Shown here piece by piece: positions 50,354 to 59,990 of a stretch of 64,000 bases of DNA (its first letter is position 1; each line of letters opens with the position of its first letter). The position numbers and the translations under genes are program-made. The stretch is from Immundisolibacterales bacterium (GTDB lineage Bacteria; Pseudomonadota; Gammaproteobacteria; HK1), in contig JAPOPW010000023.1 in the NCBI GenBank assembly GCA_026712715.1, positions 62,001 through 126,000 on the forward strand, read 5' to 3'. Under the pieces are notes generated by a model. The model was not told the DNA's origin, searched no databases, and saw only the letters and a list, made by a program, of their open reading frames with translations.

Positions 50354-51934
50354 TCACTCGGGCCGGACGTAGATCTCGTCGAGCGGCGAGGAGGTGCCCC
50401 AGATGGTCTTCGGCGGGTTGCCGATGCGCTTGCTGTAGACCGTGTGGTAGGGCAGCGTGTGCACCCAGTAGACGGGCAGCTCGTCTGCGAGCAGCTTCTG
50501 GACGTCGGAGTAGATCGCCCTGCGCTTCTCGGCGTCGAGCTCCCTTCCGCCGAGGTCCAGCATCTCGTCGACCTTGGGGTTGGCATAGCCCTGGGTGTTC
50601 GACCAGATGACCCCCTTCTTGATGTTGGTGCTGAGATAGGTGCGGTGCACCCCGATCACGGGGTCGCCCCAGTTGAACACCACGTCCCAGGTGAGGTCGA
50701 ACTCGTGGTTGGAGACGCGCTTTGCCCAGGACGGGAAGTCCGGGGAGGCCCGCACCGTCATGTCGATGCCGATCTTCTTGAGCTGTGGCTTGAGGTACTC
50801 CGCGTGCGGACGGGTGAATGCGCTCCCGAAGTCGACGGTGAGCGGGAAGCGCATGCCGTCGGCCCCGCGCTCGTAGCCCGCCTCGTCGAGGAGCTGGTTC
50901 GCCTTGTCGATGTCGAGGTCGTAGGGCTCGACGTCCGGCTCGTAGAAGATGCTCCCGGGGTGGAAGCCGGTCCGCGCCTCGGTGGGGGCGCCGAGGAGCA
51001 GCGCGTTGATGATGAAGTTCCGGTCGACGGCGTAGGCGATCGCCCTGCGCACGGCCGGATCGCTGGTCGGTTCCCGCTGGTGGTTGAAGGCGAGCCACAC
51101 GAGCGGTCCGATGGCCGCGTACCCCTGGTCGGTCACGACCAGTTGGTCGTTCTCCTTCATGCGGGCGAGCTCGCGGGGATTCGCCTCGAAGGTTGCGAGC
51201 AGCGTCTCTCCCTTCTCCACCGCGATGGTGCGCGACGACGGGTCCTTGATGATCCGCATGATGATCCGGTCGACGTAAGGCCGCCCCTCGATGAAGAAAT
51301 TCTCGTTGCGCTCGAGGATGATGTGCTGATCGCGCTTGAACTCGACGAATTTGAACGGGCCGGACCCCACCACGTCTTCGGAATTGCGCGGGTGGCTCTT
51401 CGGGTCCTGGCCGTCGCCGTAGATGTGCTCCGGAATGATGGACAGGAGCTGCGAGGACATCGCGAGGAGCAGGGCCGGATGCGGCTTCGAGAGCTTGATG
51501 ACGGCGGTGAGGTCGTCCGGCGTCTCCACGCTCTCGACCGGCGCCATCATCGTCTTGAATGGATGGTTTGCCTTCACCGTCATGATCGAGAAGGCGACGT
51601 CGCTCGAGGTGATCGGATGGCCGTCGTGAAAGGTGGCGCCTTCGACCAGCTTGAGGGTCACGGTGAGGCCGTCGTCGGAGATGTCCCACTCGCGCGCGAG
51701 ATAGGGGTGCGGGTTCCAGTTCTCGTCGAAGCGAAGCGGGGTGGCGAAAAGCTGAGCCCCCGGCTGTCCGGTCCAGATCCCGGACTGCACCGCCGGGTTG
51801 AGGTGGCGCGGCGTGCCGCCCATCGACCAGATGAGGGTGCCGCCGCGGGTCGGCTCCTCGGCGGATACCGAGGATGCGGCGACCGCAAGCATGGCGATCG
51901 CCGCGTATCGAAAGGTCTTCCGTATCGGTCTCAT
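50354..51934 (-). CDS. dipeptide/oligopeptide-type ABC transporter substrate-binding protein (DppA-like)
   Basis: 526-residue SBP_bac_5 family protein. ATG 51934 has a perfect AGGAGGAAA site and a clean Sec signal (KTFRYAAIAMLAVAASSVSA, cleaved before EEP). Mature features: NPAVQSGIWTGQPGAQLF, LAREWDISDDGLTVTLKL, TFHDGHPITSSDV and WSNTQGYANPKVDEMLD. It is the first gene of the minus-strand operon. The ligand may be a peptide, opine, amide or other solute; the nearby amidohydrolase suggests an amide-containing compound. Confidence 0.88.
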   Translation of the reverse strand: MRPIRKTFRYAAIAMLAVAASSVSAEEPTRGGTLIWSMGGTPRHLNPAVQSGIWTGQPGAQLFATPLRFDENWNPHPYLAREWDISDDGLTVTLKLVEGATFHDGHPITSSDVAFSIMTVKANHPFKTMMAPVESVETPDDLTAVIKLSKPHPALLLAMSSQLLSIIPEHIYGDGQDPKSHPRNSEDVVGSGPFKFVEFKRDQHIILERNENFFIEGRPYVDRIIMRIIKDPSSRTIAVEKGETLLATFEANPRELARMKENDQLVVTDQGYAAIGPLVWLAFNHQREPTSDPAVRRAIAYAVDRNFIINALLLGAPTEARTGFHPGSIFYEPDVEPYDLDIDKANQLLDEAGYERGADGMRFPLTVDFGSAFTRPHAEYLKPQLKKIGIDMTVRASPDFPSWAKRVSNHEFDLTWDVVFNWGDPVIGVHRTYLSTNIKKGVIWSNTQGYANPKVDEMLDLGGRELDAEKRRAIYSDVQKLLADELPVYWVHTLPYHTVYSKRIGNPPKTIWGTSSPLDEIYVRPE

Positions 51935-52186
51935 GAGATTTCCTCCTGGCAATGCGGGACTTCGTCTCGGAAGAGGGGCGGGAGCGATCCGGCCCATGAT
52001 TCGGAGTATTTCACACTTCGCTTGCAGTCGATCCACCGGAATCGCCCGCGTTGCCCGCGCATTCCGCCCCGGCCATTCGGCACCAGGGAGTATCCGCATT
52101 AACGTTGCGTGTCTTCAGGCACGCGTGCGTCGGAATCGGTCTCGAATCCGACGCGATGGACGAGGAATGTGCGCGCTCGAAACCGG

Positions 52187-53698
52187 CTATGGCATCGCGA
52201 TGCGGCGCCCGGCGCCGTCCGGGGTGCCGAGGGGTGCCTGGGCGGCGGCGATCGCCGCGAGACGCGCCGCGATTTCCGGCGCGGCGGGGGCGGCCCGTCC
52301 GGCCGCGGTGTCCACGTGCAGCAGCATGTGCTCCGCGGTCGCGAGCTCGGCGCCGCGCCGGGGTTCCGCCCCCTCCTCGCGTGGTCCCCCGCCCGTGTCG
52401 TGAAACATGCGATGGAAGAGTTGCACGCGCTTCTCGTCGCTCCCGAGGACCTGCGTCGTCACCGTGACAGATTCGCCCCCCGCCACCTCCCGGAGGTGCC
52501 GGATGTGGGTCTCGACGGTGTAGAAGCTCCGCCCGGTCGCCATGTACCCGTCGTCCGCCCCCGCGAAGCGCAGCAGCGCGTCCGTGGCGTCCCCGAACAC
52601 CTGGAGGTAGCGGCTCTCGGTCATGTGGTTGTTGAAGTCCACCCACTCCGGATCGACCCGCGCCGCATGGAGCGCGAGAGGCCGGGCGAGGTCGTGGTTC
52701 TTCGAGCGCGCCGCGCGGTGGGCGCGGGAGAAGAGCTTCGCTTCCCAGGCGCGAAGGGTCGCCCCGGCACCGTGGTCGTGGACGCGAAGTCCCTGCATCA
52801 CCGAGACGAGGCAGTCGTCCCGGAGCCGGACGAGCTCACGGATGGTGCGTCCGGCCGCCTGCGCGTCCGATTGCGTCGTGATCCGGGCCGCGAGGTCTTC
52901 CGTCAGCTCCGGACCCTGGAGATGCGACCAGGGGAGCGCGAGGGTCGGGGCGAACTGCTCGAGGAAGTGCTGCATGCCGGCCTCGCCGCCGGCGAGGCGG
53001 TAGAGAAGGAACGTGCCCATGACGCTCCACCGGAGCCCCGGGCCGAAGGCGATCGCCTCGTCGATCTGCTCCGCGGTCGCAACCCCGTCGCGAACGAGGT
53101 GCAGGGCTTCGCGCCAGAGCGCCTCCATGAGCCGGTCGGCGATGAAGGCGTCGGTCTCCGCCTCGAGCACCAGGGGGTGCATGCCGACGGCGCGGTAGAC
53201 GGCGGCGGCCCGATCCCGGGCTTCGGACGAAGTCGCGTCCCCGCCGACCACCTCCACGAGGGGCAGCAGGTAGACCGGGTTGAAGGGATGGCCCACCAGA
53301 ACCCGCTCCGGCGCGGTGCAGTCGGCCTGGAGGCGGCTCGGAAGGAGGCCCGAGGTCGACGAGGCGATGACCGCTTCGGGAGGAGCCGCCCGGCTCGCCG
53401 CCGCCAGCAGGGCGCGTTTCACCTCCTCGCGTTCGGGCGCGCTCTCCTGGACGAAGCCGGCGCCGGCCACCGCTTCGTCGACGTCCGCCGCGAACTCGAT
53501 TCGCCCCGGCGGCGCCGGAGGAGCGAGAGTGAGCCGGGCGCAGGCGCGCTTCGCGTCCTCCAGCGCCCCGGCGACGCGTTCGGGCGCGCGCGGGTCGGGG
53601 TCGTGGATGCGGACGTCGATGCCGTTCACCGCGAACCGCGCCGCCCATCCGGCGCCGATGACGCCGGTCCCGACAAGGGCGACCCGCCGAACCTCCAC
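52187..53698 (-). CDS. lcdH: L-carnitine dehydrogenase fused to a thioesterase domain
   Basis: 503-residue fusion. GTG 53698 is chosen because GGGAGG lies 8 bp upstream and the protein then starts with VEVRRVALVGTGVIGAGWAA (3-hydroxyacyl-CoA dehydrogenase-type Rossmann). GHPFNPVYLLPLVEVVGG (near 140-157) and DAFIADRLMEALWREAL are typical of carnitine 3-dehydrogenase. From about residue 340 a hot-dog thioesterase domain follows (VDPEWVDFNNHMTESRYLQV). In the known route 3-dehydrocarnitine is converted to betainyl-CoA, which the thioesterase releases as glycine betaine. The cleavage enzyme (BKACE type) is not in the window. Some proteobacteria carry the same fusion. Confidence 0.82.
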   Translation of the reverse strand: MEVRRVALVGTGVIGAGWAARFAVNGIDVRIHDPDPRAPERVAGALEDAKRACARLTLAPPAPPGRIEFAADVDEAVAGAGFVQESAPEREEVKRALLAAASRAAPPEAVIASSTSGLLPSRLQADCTAPERVLVGHPFNPVYLLPLVEVVGGDATSSEARDRAAAVYRAVGMHPLVLEAETDAFIADRLMEALWREALHLVRDGVATAEQIDEAIAFGPGLRWSVMGTFLLYRLAGGEAGMQHFLEQFAPTLALPWSHLQGPELTEDLAARITTQSDAQAAGRTIRELVRLRDDCLVSVMQGLRVHDHGAGATLRAWEAKLFSRAHRAARSKNHDLARPLALHAARVDPEWVDFNNHMTESRYLQVFGDATDALLRFAGADDGYMATGRSFYTVETHIRHLREVAGGESVTVTTQVLGSDEKRVQLFHRMFHDTGGGPREEGAEPRRGAELATAEHMLLHVDTAAGRAAPAAPEIAARLAAIAAAQAPLGTPDGAGRRIAMP

Positions 53699-53748
53699 CG
53701 TGTCGCCTCCCTCGCGCTCGATGCCGAAACCCATGGACGTCCGGCCGG

Positions 53749-54183
53749 TCACGCAAGCTGATCGGGGTCGACGACGTAGTCCGCCATTCCTTCCTTGAGC
53801 TCCTCGGTGAGCGGGGTGGACTTTCGCGTCTCGAGGTCGAAGTAGACCATCACGATCTCGGTCGTCGCCGCGAGGTCGCCGGTCTCCGTGTTGGTCATCC
53901 GATGGCGAATGTTGAGCGATTTCGTGCCGATGCGGGTGATCGCGCTCTCGATCCGGACCAGGCTCCCGGGCGACTGCTCCCGGATGAAGCGTATGGTGTG
54001 CTGCGCATCGACCAGGGTGGCGCCCTGCTCGTGCATGTCGTGCGATCCGAATCCGAGCATGGACAGGAAGTGGAACGCGCCGATGTCGAACATGCCGACG
54101 TAGTGCTGAACGTTCATGTGTCCGAGGTGGTCGCAGTGCCAGGGATACACCACCGCACGTCCGGTCTCCGTCCATCCGCTCAT
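53749..54183 (-). CDS. acyl-CoA thioesterase, 4-hydroxybenzoyl-CoA thioesterase type
   Basis: 144-residue hot-dog-fold enzyme. Start at ATG 54183 with GGAGAGAGAAACG upstream. The opening VVYPWHCDHLGHMNVQHYVG carries the catalytic Asp and H-x-N of 4HBT-type enzymes. It lies 50 bp upstream of the carnitine dehydrogenase fusion on the same strand, so the operon has two thioesterase domains, perhaps for different acyl-CoA intermediates. Confidence 0.85.
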   Translation of the reverse strand: MSGWTETGRAVVYPWHCDHLGHMNVQHYVGMFDIGAFHFLSMLGFGSHDMHEQGATLVDAQHTIRFIREQSPGSLVRIESAITRIGTKSLNIRHRMTNTETGDLAATTEIVMVYFDLETRKSTPLTEELKEGMADYVVDPDQLA

Positions 54184-54208
54184 CGTTTCTCTCTCCGTGC
54201 AGGGCATT

Positions 54209-54237
54209 CGTACCGCGCCGGGAATATCCCGGGTACG
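54209..54237. promoter_or_regulatory. nested inverted repeat in the divergent gap
   Basis: Outer CGTACC (54209-54214) / GGTACG (54232-54237) and inner CGGGA-ATA-TCCCG (54219-54231). It lies 26 bp upstream of the thioesterase start and is a candidate operator for the carnitine operon or the divergent FIST gene. Confidence 0.35.
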
Positions 54238-54411
54238 CCGATCGCGATCCTCGCAGATGCGATGCGGCTCCGTCGAAGCGCCGGGTCGCTCGCGGGCCGG
54301 AGCCGGATGGTTCGACCCGGAACCGAGCGCGGTCGCCGGCCTTGATCGTCGCGGGCGGCCCCTTTACGGTGCCTGGAGGCAGGGCACCGAGGCCATGCCG
54401 GAGGAATTTCG

Positions 54412-55551
54412 ATGTCCTTGCCCATGCCCGCCGCCGGCGGCCGGCCGTTCGCGGCGGCGGTCGCCCTCGGCCGCGACTGGCGCGCGCTCTCGGCCGAGAT
54501 CGGCACCCGGCTCGCGGGCGCCGACGGGCGGCTCGGCATTCTCTATGCCGCCGAAGCGCTCGCGCCGCATCTCGACGAGCTCTCCGAAGCGTTGCGGCGT
54601 CGCACCGGCGTGCCGGACTGGGTAGCGGCCGTCGGCTACGGCGTGATCGCATCCGGCGAAGAGCACTACGGCGAACCGGGGGCGGCCGCGCTCGTGGTCG
54701 ACCTGCCGGAGGATGGCTATCGGCTCTTCGCGGGGGGGCGCGACGCGGGCTCCGGCCTCGCCGCCGAGGAGCGGGACTGGCTCGCGTCGGCCGGCATGCC
54801 GCTCGCGCTCGCCCACGTCGATCCGCGCCACCCGGACGCGGCGAGCGCGGTGGAGCACCTCGCGGCCGGCACGGGCGGCTTCCTGGTGGGAGGCCTCACC
54901 GCCGCGGCCGGGGACGCCCCGCACCGCGCGGGCGGCGCCACCGGATGCCTGAGCGGGGTCGCGTTCTCGCCGGCCGCGCTCGAGATGACGACCGCCCTCA
55001 GTCAGGGCTGCACCCCGCTCGGAAAGGCCCGCACGGTGACCCGGGGCCAGGAGAACATCCTCATCGAGCTGGACGGACGCCCCGCCCTCGATGCCTTCAT
55101 CGAGGACATCGGCGAAGAGCTCGCGGCGGATCTCCGCCGGGTCGGGGGCCTCATCTTCGCCGCGCTTCCGGTGGTCGGCTCGGACACCGCCGACTACACG
55201 GTGCGCAACCTGACGGCGATCGATCCTGCGAACCGGGTGATCGCGATCGCCGAAACGGTGCCGGAAGGCGGCCGGGTGCTGTTCTGCCGGCGCGACCGCG
55301 AGAGCGCGGTGCGGGACATGCGCAGGATGACGGAGGATCTCAAGCGCCGGGTGGGCGACCGGACGATCCGCGGCGGGGTCTACGTCAGTTGCGCCGCGCG
55401 GGGGCCGAACCAGTTCGAGCCACCGGAGCGCGAGACGGAGATCATCCGCGACGCGCTCGGGGAGTTCCCGATGGTGGGGTTCTTCGCCAACGGGGAGCTC
55501 AGCCGGGACCGGATCTACGCCTACACCGGCGTGCTGACCTTGTTCCTGTGA
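54412..55551 (+). CDS. FIST domain protein (FIST N and FIST C)
   Basis: 379-residue soluble sensory-domain protein. The N-terminal FIST half covers roughly residues 10-200, with GFLVGGLTAAAG and CLSGVAFSPAALEMTTALSQGCTPLGK at the junction (shown in parts). The FIST_C half ends VSCAARGPNQFEPPERE and FPMVGFFANGELSRD. FIST domains bind small ligands such as amino acids upstream of signal transduction; here the protein is stand-alone with no kinase or GGDEF domain. It lies 40 bp before the amidase gene and could be co-transcribed. Confidence 0.85.
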   Translation: MSLPMPAAGGRPFAAAVALGRDWRALSAEIGTRLAGADGRLGILYAAEALAPHLDELSEALRRRTGVPDWVAAVGYGVIASGEEHYGEPGAAALVVDLPEDGYRLFAGGRDAGSGLAAEERDWLASAGMPLALAHVDPRHPDAASAVEHLAAGTGGFLVGGLTAAAGDAPHRAGGATGCLSGVAFSPAALEMTTALSQGCTPLGKARTVTRGQENILIELDGRPALDAFIEDIGEELAADLRRVGGLIFAALPVVGSDTADYTVRNLTAIDPANRVIAIAETVPEGGRVLFCRRDRESAVRDMRRMTEDLKRRVGDRTIRGGVYVSCAARGPNQFEPPERETEIIRDALGEFPMVGFFANGELSRDRIYAYTGVLTLFL

Positions 55552-55591
55552 ACGTGGCGCGCAGGAGCCGAACGAAGGGGGAACGACGACG

Positions 55592-56863
55592 ATGACGACA
55601 CGGCCGAACGAACTGACCGCGGTGGAGGCCGCTCGGCGCATCGACGCGGGCGAGCTCACCGTCGAGGCGCTCGTGCGCGCGTGCCTCGATCGAATCGAGG
55701 AGCGCGAGCCCGACATCGCGGCGTGGGCCCACCTCGATCGCGAGCAGGTGCTCGATGCCGCGGTCGCGCACGACGGCTCGGGGCCGATGCACGGGGTGCC
55801 GGTCGGGGTCAAGGACATCGTGGACACGGCGGATGCCCCCACCACGTACGGATCCCCCATCTACCGCGATCACTGGCCGGAAACGGACGCGGTCTGCGTC
55901 AACCGCATCCACGCGGCGGGCGGCATCGTCCTCGGCAAGACGGTGACGACGGAGTTCGCGGCACGCTACCCGGGCCCGACCCGCAACCCGCACGATGTCC
56001 GCCACACGCCGGGCGGCTCGTCGAGCGGCTCCGCCGCAGCGGTCGCCGATTGCATGGTGCCGCTCGGAATCGGCACCCAGACCGCGGGATCGGTAATCCG
56101 GCCGGCCACCTTCTGCGGGGTGTACGGGTACAAGCCGACGTTCGGCCTGCTCAGCTTTTCGGGGGTCCGGCACTACGCGGAGAGCGTCGACACCCTCGGT
56201 TGCATGGCAAGGTGCGTCGAGGATCTCGCGTTCTTCCGCGACGTGCTCCTCGGGGTCGAACCCGGTGATCTGGAGCCGCATGCCGGGCGGCTGCGCCTCG
56301 GGTTCTGCCGCACCCATCACTGGGAAGAGGCGGACGAGGCGACGCGGTCCTCGCTCGATGACGCGGCGAAACGGCTCGCGGCGGCCGGGGTGTCGGTCGA
56401 GGACGTGAACCTGCCGCGCGGACTCGAGGACAGCCTGGATGTCTACAACCTCCTGCAGCAGTTCGAGGGGGCGCGGTGCCTCGGTCCCGACCACGAATCC
56501 CACCCCGATCTCCTGTCGGTGGACGCGCGCGCGCTCCACGACCTGGGGATGGCGGTCGAGGCGGACCGCTATCGGGAGGCGCTCAGGCGGTTCCACGGAT
56601 GGCGGGTCGCGGTCGACGAGGCGTTCGCAGGCTACGACGCGGTGCTCACCCCGAGCGCAGCGGGCGAAGCCCCCCGCGGGCTGCGCTTCACCGGCGACAT
56701 CGCATTCAACTACCTGTGGACCGCGCTCCACCTGCCGGCGGTCACGATCCCGGCGTTCCGCGGGCCCCAGGGCCTTCCCGTCGGGGCGCAGCTCGTCGCT
56801 CCGCGCCACGAGGACGATCGGCTGCTGAGTGTCGCGGCAAGGGTTGCGCAGCTCCTCGCCTGA
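55592..56863 (+). CDS. amidase (amidase-signature family)
   Basis: 423-residue amidase with the full triad: Lys74 (GVKDIVD), cis-Ser143 (GGSSSGSAAAV) and Ser167 (QTAGSVIRPA). The sequence ends with the family's ALHLPAVTIPAF region and AARVAQLL. It is shorter than the 470-aa amidase at 26388-27800 and has no small partner gene. It sits between the FIST gene and the complete TRAP operon, so it may hydrolyse an amide of the acid that the transporter imports. Confidence 0.87.
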   Translation: MTTRPNELTAVEAARRIDAGELTVEALVRACLDRIEEREPDIAAWAHLDREQVLDAAVAHDGSGPMHGVPVGVKDIVDTADAPTTYGSPIYRDHWPETDAVCVNRIHAAGGIVLGKTVTTEFAARYPGPTRNPHDVRHTPGGSSSGSAAAVADCMVPLGIGTQTAGSVIRPATFCGVYGYKPTFGLLSFSGVRHYAESVDTLGCMARCVEDLAFFRDVLLGVEPGDLEPHAGRLRLGFCRTHHWEEADEATRSSLDDAAKRLAAAGVSVEDVNLPRGLEDSLDVYNLLQQFEGARCLGPDHESHPDLLSVDARALHDLGMAVEADRYREALRRFHGWRVAVDEAFAGYDAVLTPSAAGEAPRGLRFTGDIAFNYLWTALHLPAVTIPAFRGPQGLPVGAQLVAPRHEDDRLLSVAARVAQLLA

Positions 56864-56999
56864 TCGGGCGCGGACGCCTTCCAGGGCGCGGCCGCGCGTG
56901 GCGGTGCGGCGGGGGGTCTGATAGATTCGAGCCGAACTTCGGAGCGCGTGGCGATCCGCGCGCTTCGGCCAACCGAGCACCACCACGAGGAATCGAAAC

Positions 57000-58004
57000 A
57001 TGCTCAATGCGGCGAAACTCACCGCCGCTGCCGTCGCGTCGGCAGCACTTGCGGCCGCCTCCCTGACCGCCCCCGCCCGGGCGGCCACCGAGTGGGACCT
57101 TCCCCTCGCCTGGCCGGACGGCAACTTCCACGTCGAGAACGTGAAGACGTTCGCCAAGGTGGTCAACCAGGTCACCGGCGGCGAGGTCACCATCAACGTC
57201 CACGCCGGCGGTTCCCTCGGGTTCAAGGGCCCCGAGATGCTGAACGCGGTTCGCGACGGTCTCGTTCCCATCGGGGACGTGCTCCTCAACCAGCAGGTCG
57301 GGGAGCGGAAGATCCTCGGCCTCGAGGCCCAGCCCTACCTCATCACGGACCTCGACCAGCTCGCGATCTTCCACCGGCACTTCCGGCCCGCCGTCGAGAA
57401 GGTGGCCGCGGAGTACAACCAGAAGGTCCTCTACATGGTGCCGTGGCCGCGCCAGTACGTGTACACGAAGGTGGACGCCAAGGGCGTGGCGGACCTCGCC
57501 GGCATCAAGATCCGCACCTACAACAACACCACCACGGAAATGTTCAACCGGGTCGGGATGACCTCGGTGCAGCTTCCCTGGGGCGAGGTGGTGCCGTCGC
57601 TCGCCGCCGGTACCATCGATGCCGTCACCACCTCGGCGAGCTCCGGGGTGGACGGCAAGTTCTGGGAGTTCCTCGGCTACATGTACCCGACGAGCCACGT
57701 CTGGTCGTCGAACATGGTCTCCGTGAACCTCGATGCCTGGAACGCCCTGACGGACGGGCAGCGGTCCGCCATCGAAGCGGTGGCCCGGATGCTCGAGCCC
57801 GTGTTCTGGCAGGTCAGCAAGGCCGAGGACGCGGCGAAGGCGAAGATCCTGAACGACAACGGGGTCGCGATGGCCGAGGTGTCGGCGCAGATGCTCGCCG
57901 ACATGCAGGCCGCGACCAGCGAGATGCTGGCCGAGGCGCTGGCCGAGCTCGGCGAAGAGGGGCCGGCCATCATCGACGGCTTCTTCCAGGAAATCGGCCG
58001 CTAG
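57000..58004 (+). CDS. dctP: TRAP transporter substrate-binding protein (DctP family)
   Basis: 334-residue periplasmic receptor. GAGGAATCG precedes ATG 57000. The Sec signal ends near LTAPARAAT. Family elements: GGEVTINVHAGGSLGFKGPEML near 60-80 (in parts), the ligand-carboxylate Arg in GIKIRTYNN, VQLPWGEVVPSLAAGTIDAVTTS and SHVWSSNMVSVN. It feeds the DctQ-DctM membrane pair encoded directly downstream. The ligand is probably a carboxylate; no closer call is possible. Confidence 0.88.
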   Translation: MLNAAKLTAAAVASAALAAASLTAPARAATEWDLPLAWPDGNFHVENVKTFAKVVNQVTGGEVTINVHAGGSLGFKGPEMLNAVRDGLVPIGDVLLNQQVGERKILGLEAQPYLITDLDQLAIFHRHFRPAVEKVAAEYNQKVLYMVPWPRQYVYTKVDAKGVADLAGIKIRTYNNTTTEMFNRVGMTSVQLPWGEVVPSLAAGTIDAVTTSASSGVDGKFWEFLGYMYPTSHVWSSNMVSVNLDAWNALTDGQRSAIEAVARMLEPVFWQVSKAEDAAKAKILNDNGVAMAEVSAQMLADMQAATSEMLAEALAELGEEGPAIIDGFFQEIGR

Positions 58005-58096
58005 CGGGTTTCGGCTCCGGTTCCGGCTGCGGCGGATCGCCCCGTCGGAGCCGGGGTCCGGTCCGGACCATCGCAGCGGTCGAAGGGTCCGGCGCG

Positions 58097-58630
58097 GTGT
58101 CCGCCCTCGCGCGAGTCCTGGCCGGGCTCGATGTCCTTTCGCGGGCCTGCGGCTACGTGGCCGCGGTGCTGGTGGTCGGGATCGCGGCCCTCATCCTCGC
58201 CGAGATCTTCTGCCGCACCGTCCTCAACATCAGCCTCTCCTTCGCCTGGGAGTACAGCGCGTACTTCCTCGCGGTCTCGATCTTCCTCGCCGCGGCGTTC
58301 ACCTTGCGAACGGGCGGGCACGTCCGGGTGATGCTGCTCTCGCAGAGCGTTCCCCCCCGGGCCGCCCACTGGCTCGACTTCGCCGCCACCCTGGGCGGCA
58401 TCGTCGTCGCCGGCTGGCTCGCGTGGTCGCTCGCCGCGTTCGCGTGGCAGTCGTGGGCGACCGGCAGCACGTCAGCCACCATCGACGAGACGCCCCTCGT
58501 GATTCCGCAGGCGGCGATGGCCTTCGGAGCGGTGCTCCTCACCCTGCAGCTCGTCGCTCGGATGATCCGGTTGCTCGCCGGCGATCCGCCCGAGGACGAA
58601 GAGGCCCGGCGGGACTTCGGGGTGGGATGA
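58097..58630 (+). CDS. dctQ: TRAP transporter small permease (DctQ)
   Basis: 177-residue small TRAP subunit from GTG 58097. Four hydrophobic segments are visible (about 20-40, 52-72, 92-115, 138-158) with the conserved EIFCRTVLNISLSFAWEYS region. It lies 4 bp before dctM. It bridges the binding protein and the large permease. Confidence 0.83.
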   Translation: MSALARVLAGLDVLSRACGYVAAVLVVGIAALILAEIFCRTVLNISLSFAWEYSAYFLAVSIFLAAAFTLRTGGHVRVMLLSQSVPPRAAHWLDFAATLGGIVVAGWLAWSLAAFAWQSWATGSTSATIDETPLVIPQAAMAFGAVLLTLQLVARMIRLLAGDPPEDEEARRDFGVG

Positions 58631-58634
58631 GCCG

Positions 58635-59939
58635 ATGACCGTCCTCGCGGCCGGAGTCGTCCTCGCGGTGCTCGCCGTCGGGCTCGGACTCGGCGTGTGG
58701 GTCGGGCTCGCGCTCTTCGCGCCGGGGCTCGTCGGCCTCGGCGTCTTTCGCAGCATGCCGATCGAGAAGCTGCTCGCGCAGCTCACCTGGAACGTCACCA
58801 CCACCCCGGAGCTCATCGCGCTGCCGCTGTTCATCCTGATGGCGGAGATCCTGTTCCACTCCCGCCTCTCGGCCTCGCTCTTCGCCGGGCTCGCGCCTTG
58901 GACGACGCGCCTCCCGGGGCGGCTGCTGCACGTCAACGTGCTCGGATGCACGATGTTCGCGGCGATCTCCGGCTCCTCCGCCGCGACCACCGCGACGGTT
59001 GGCCGCATCACCCTGACGGAGCTGCTTCGCCGCGGCTACGACCGCGACCTTGCGATGGGCTCGCTCGCCGGCGCCGGCACCCTCGGGTTCCTCATCCCGC
59101 CGAGCATCATCCTCATCATCTACGGCGTGCTCTCCGAGACGTCGATCCTCAAGCTCTTCATCGCCGGGGTCATTCCGGGGCTCCTGCTCGCCTTCCTCTA
59201 CATGACCTGGCTCGGATTCCGCGCCACCTTGAATCCCTCCGTCGCGCCGGACGAGTCCGAGAACTTGAGCTTCGCGGAAAAGGTGATGGGCCTCCGGCAC
59301 CTCGCGCCGGTGGTGTTCCTGATCCTCGCCGTCCTCGGCTCGATGTACGGCGGGTTCGCGAGTCCTTCCGAGGCGTCCGCGGTGGGGGGGCTGGGAGCGC
59401 TCATCGTGAGCGCCGCGCAGGGGACGCTCACCCGCGAGACGATCCGCAAGGCGAGCCTCGGGGCGGTGCGCACGGTGAGCATGATCGGCCTCATCGTGGC
59501 GGGTGCCTATTTCCTGTCCATCGCGATGGGCTTCCTCGGCGTTCCGCGGATGATCGCGCACGAGATCGTGGCCCTCGAGCTTTCCCCCATCGCCCTCATC
59601 GTGATGCTGCTCGTCTTCTACGCCATCCTCGGCTGCGTGCTCGAGGGCATGTCGACCATCGTCATGACCCTGCCGATCACCCTGCCGCTCGTGCAGGCGG
59701 CGGGGTTCGACAAGATCTGGTTCGGCGTGTTCCTCGTGGTCGTGGTGGAGATGGCCCAGATCACCCCCCCGGTCGGCTTCAACCTGTTCGTGATCCAGGG
59801 GATGACCGGGGAGCGCATCGGCCGCATCGCCATCGCGCCCCTGCCGTTCTTCCTGATCATGGTGGGGCTCGCCCTGCTCATCACCTTCGTTCCCGAGGTG
59901 GTGACCTTCCTTCCGGACACCATCCGGCTCAACAACTGA
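58635..59939 (+). CDS. dctM: TRAP transporter large permease (DctM)
   Basis: 434-residue large permease with about 12 hydrophobic segments. Family signatures: PLFILMAEILFHS, the hairpin-loop GSSAATTATVGRI, GTLGFLIPPSIILIIYG and QITPPVGFNLFVIQG. Sodium-driven transport of the DctP ligand is expected. It completes the dctPQM operon. Confidence 0.9.
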   Translation: MTVLAAGVVLAVLAVGLGLGVWVGLALFAPGLVGLGVFRSMPIEKLLAQLTWNVTTTPELIALPLFILMAEILFHSRLSASLFAGLAPWTTRLPGRLLHVNVLGCTMFAAISGSSAATTATVGRITLTELLRRGYDRDLAMGSLAGAGTLGFLIPPSIILIIYGVLSETSILKLFIAGVIPGLLLAFLYMTWLGFRATLNPSVAPDESENLSFAEKVMGLRHLAPVVFLILAVLGSMYGGFASPSEASAVGGLGALIVSAAQGTLTRETIRKASLGAVRTVSMIGLIVAGAYFLSIAMGFLGVPRMIAHEIVALELSPIALIVMLLVFYAILGCVLEGMSTIVMTLPITLPLVQAAGFDKIWFGVFLVVVVEMAQITPPVGFNLFVIQGMTGERIGRIAIAPLPFFLIMVGLALLITFVPEVVTFLPDTIRLNN

Positions 59940-59990
59940 CCGGCCCGCGGGGGCGCACCGCGCCGCGCCCCGTTCGAGGAGATTCGAGCC

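Noticed and set aside
51935-52186. A clear promoter for the DppA-like operon
   Set aside because: Only a weak TCGACT-17-TACTCC combination was found on the minus strand; not strong enough to list.
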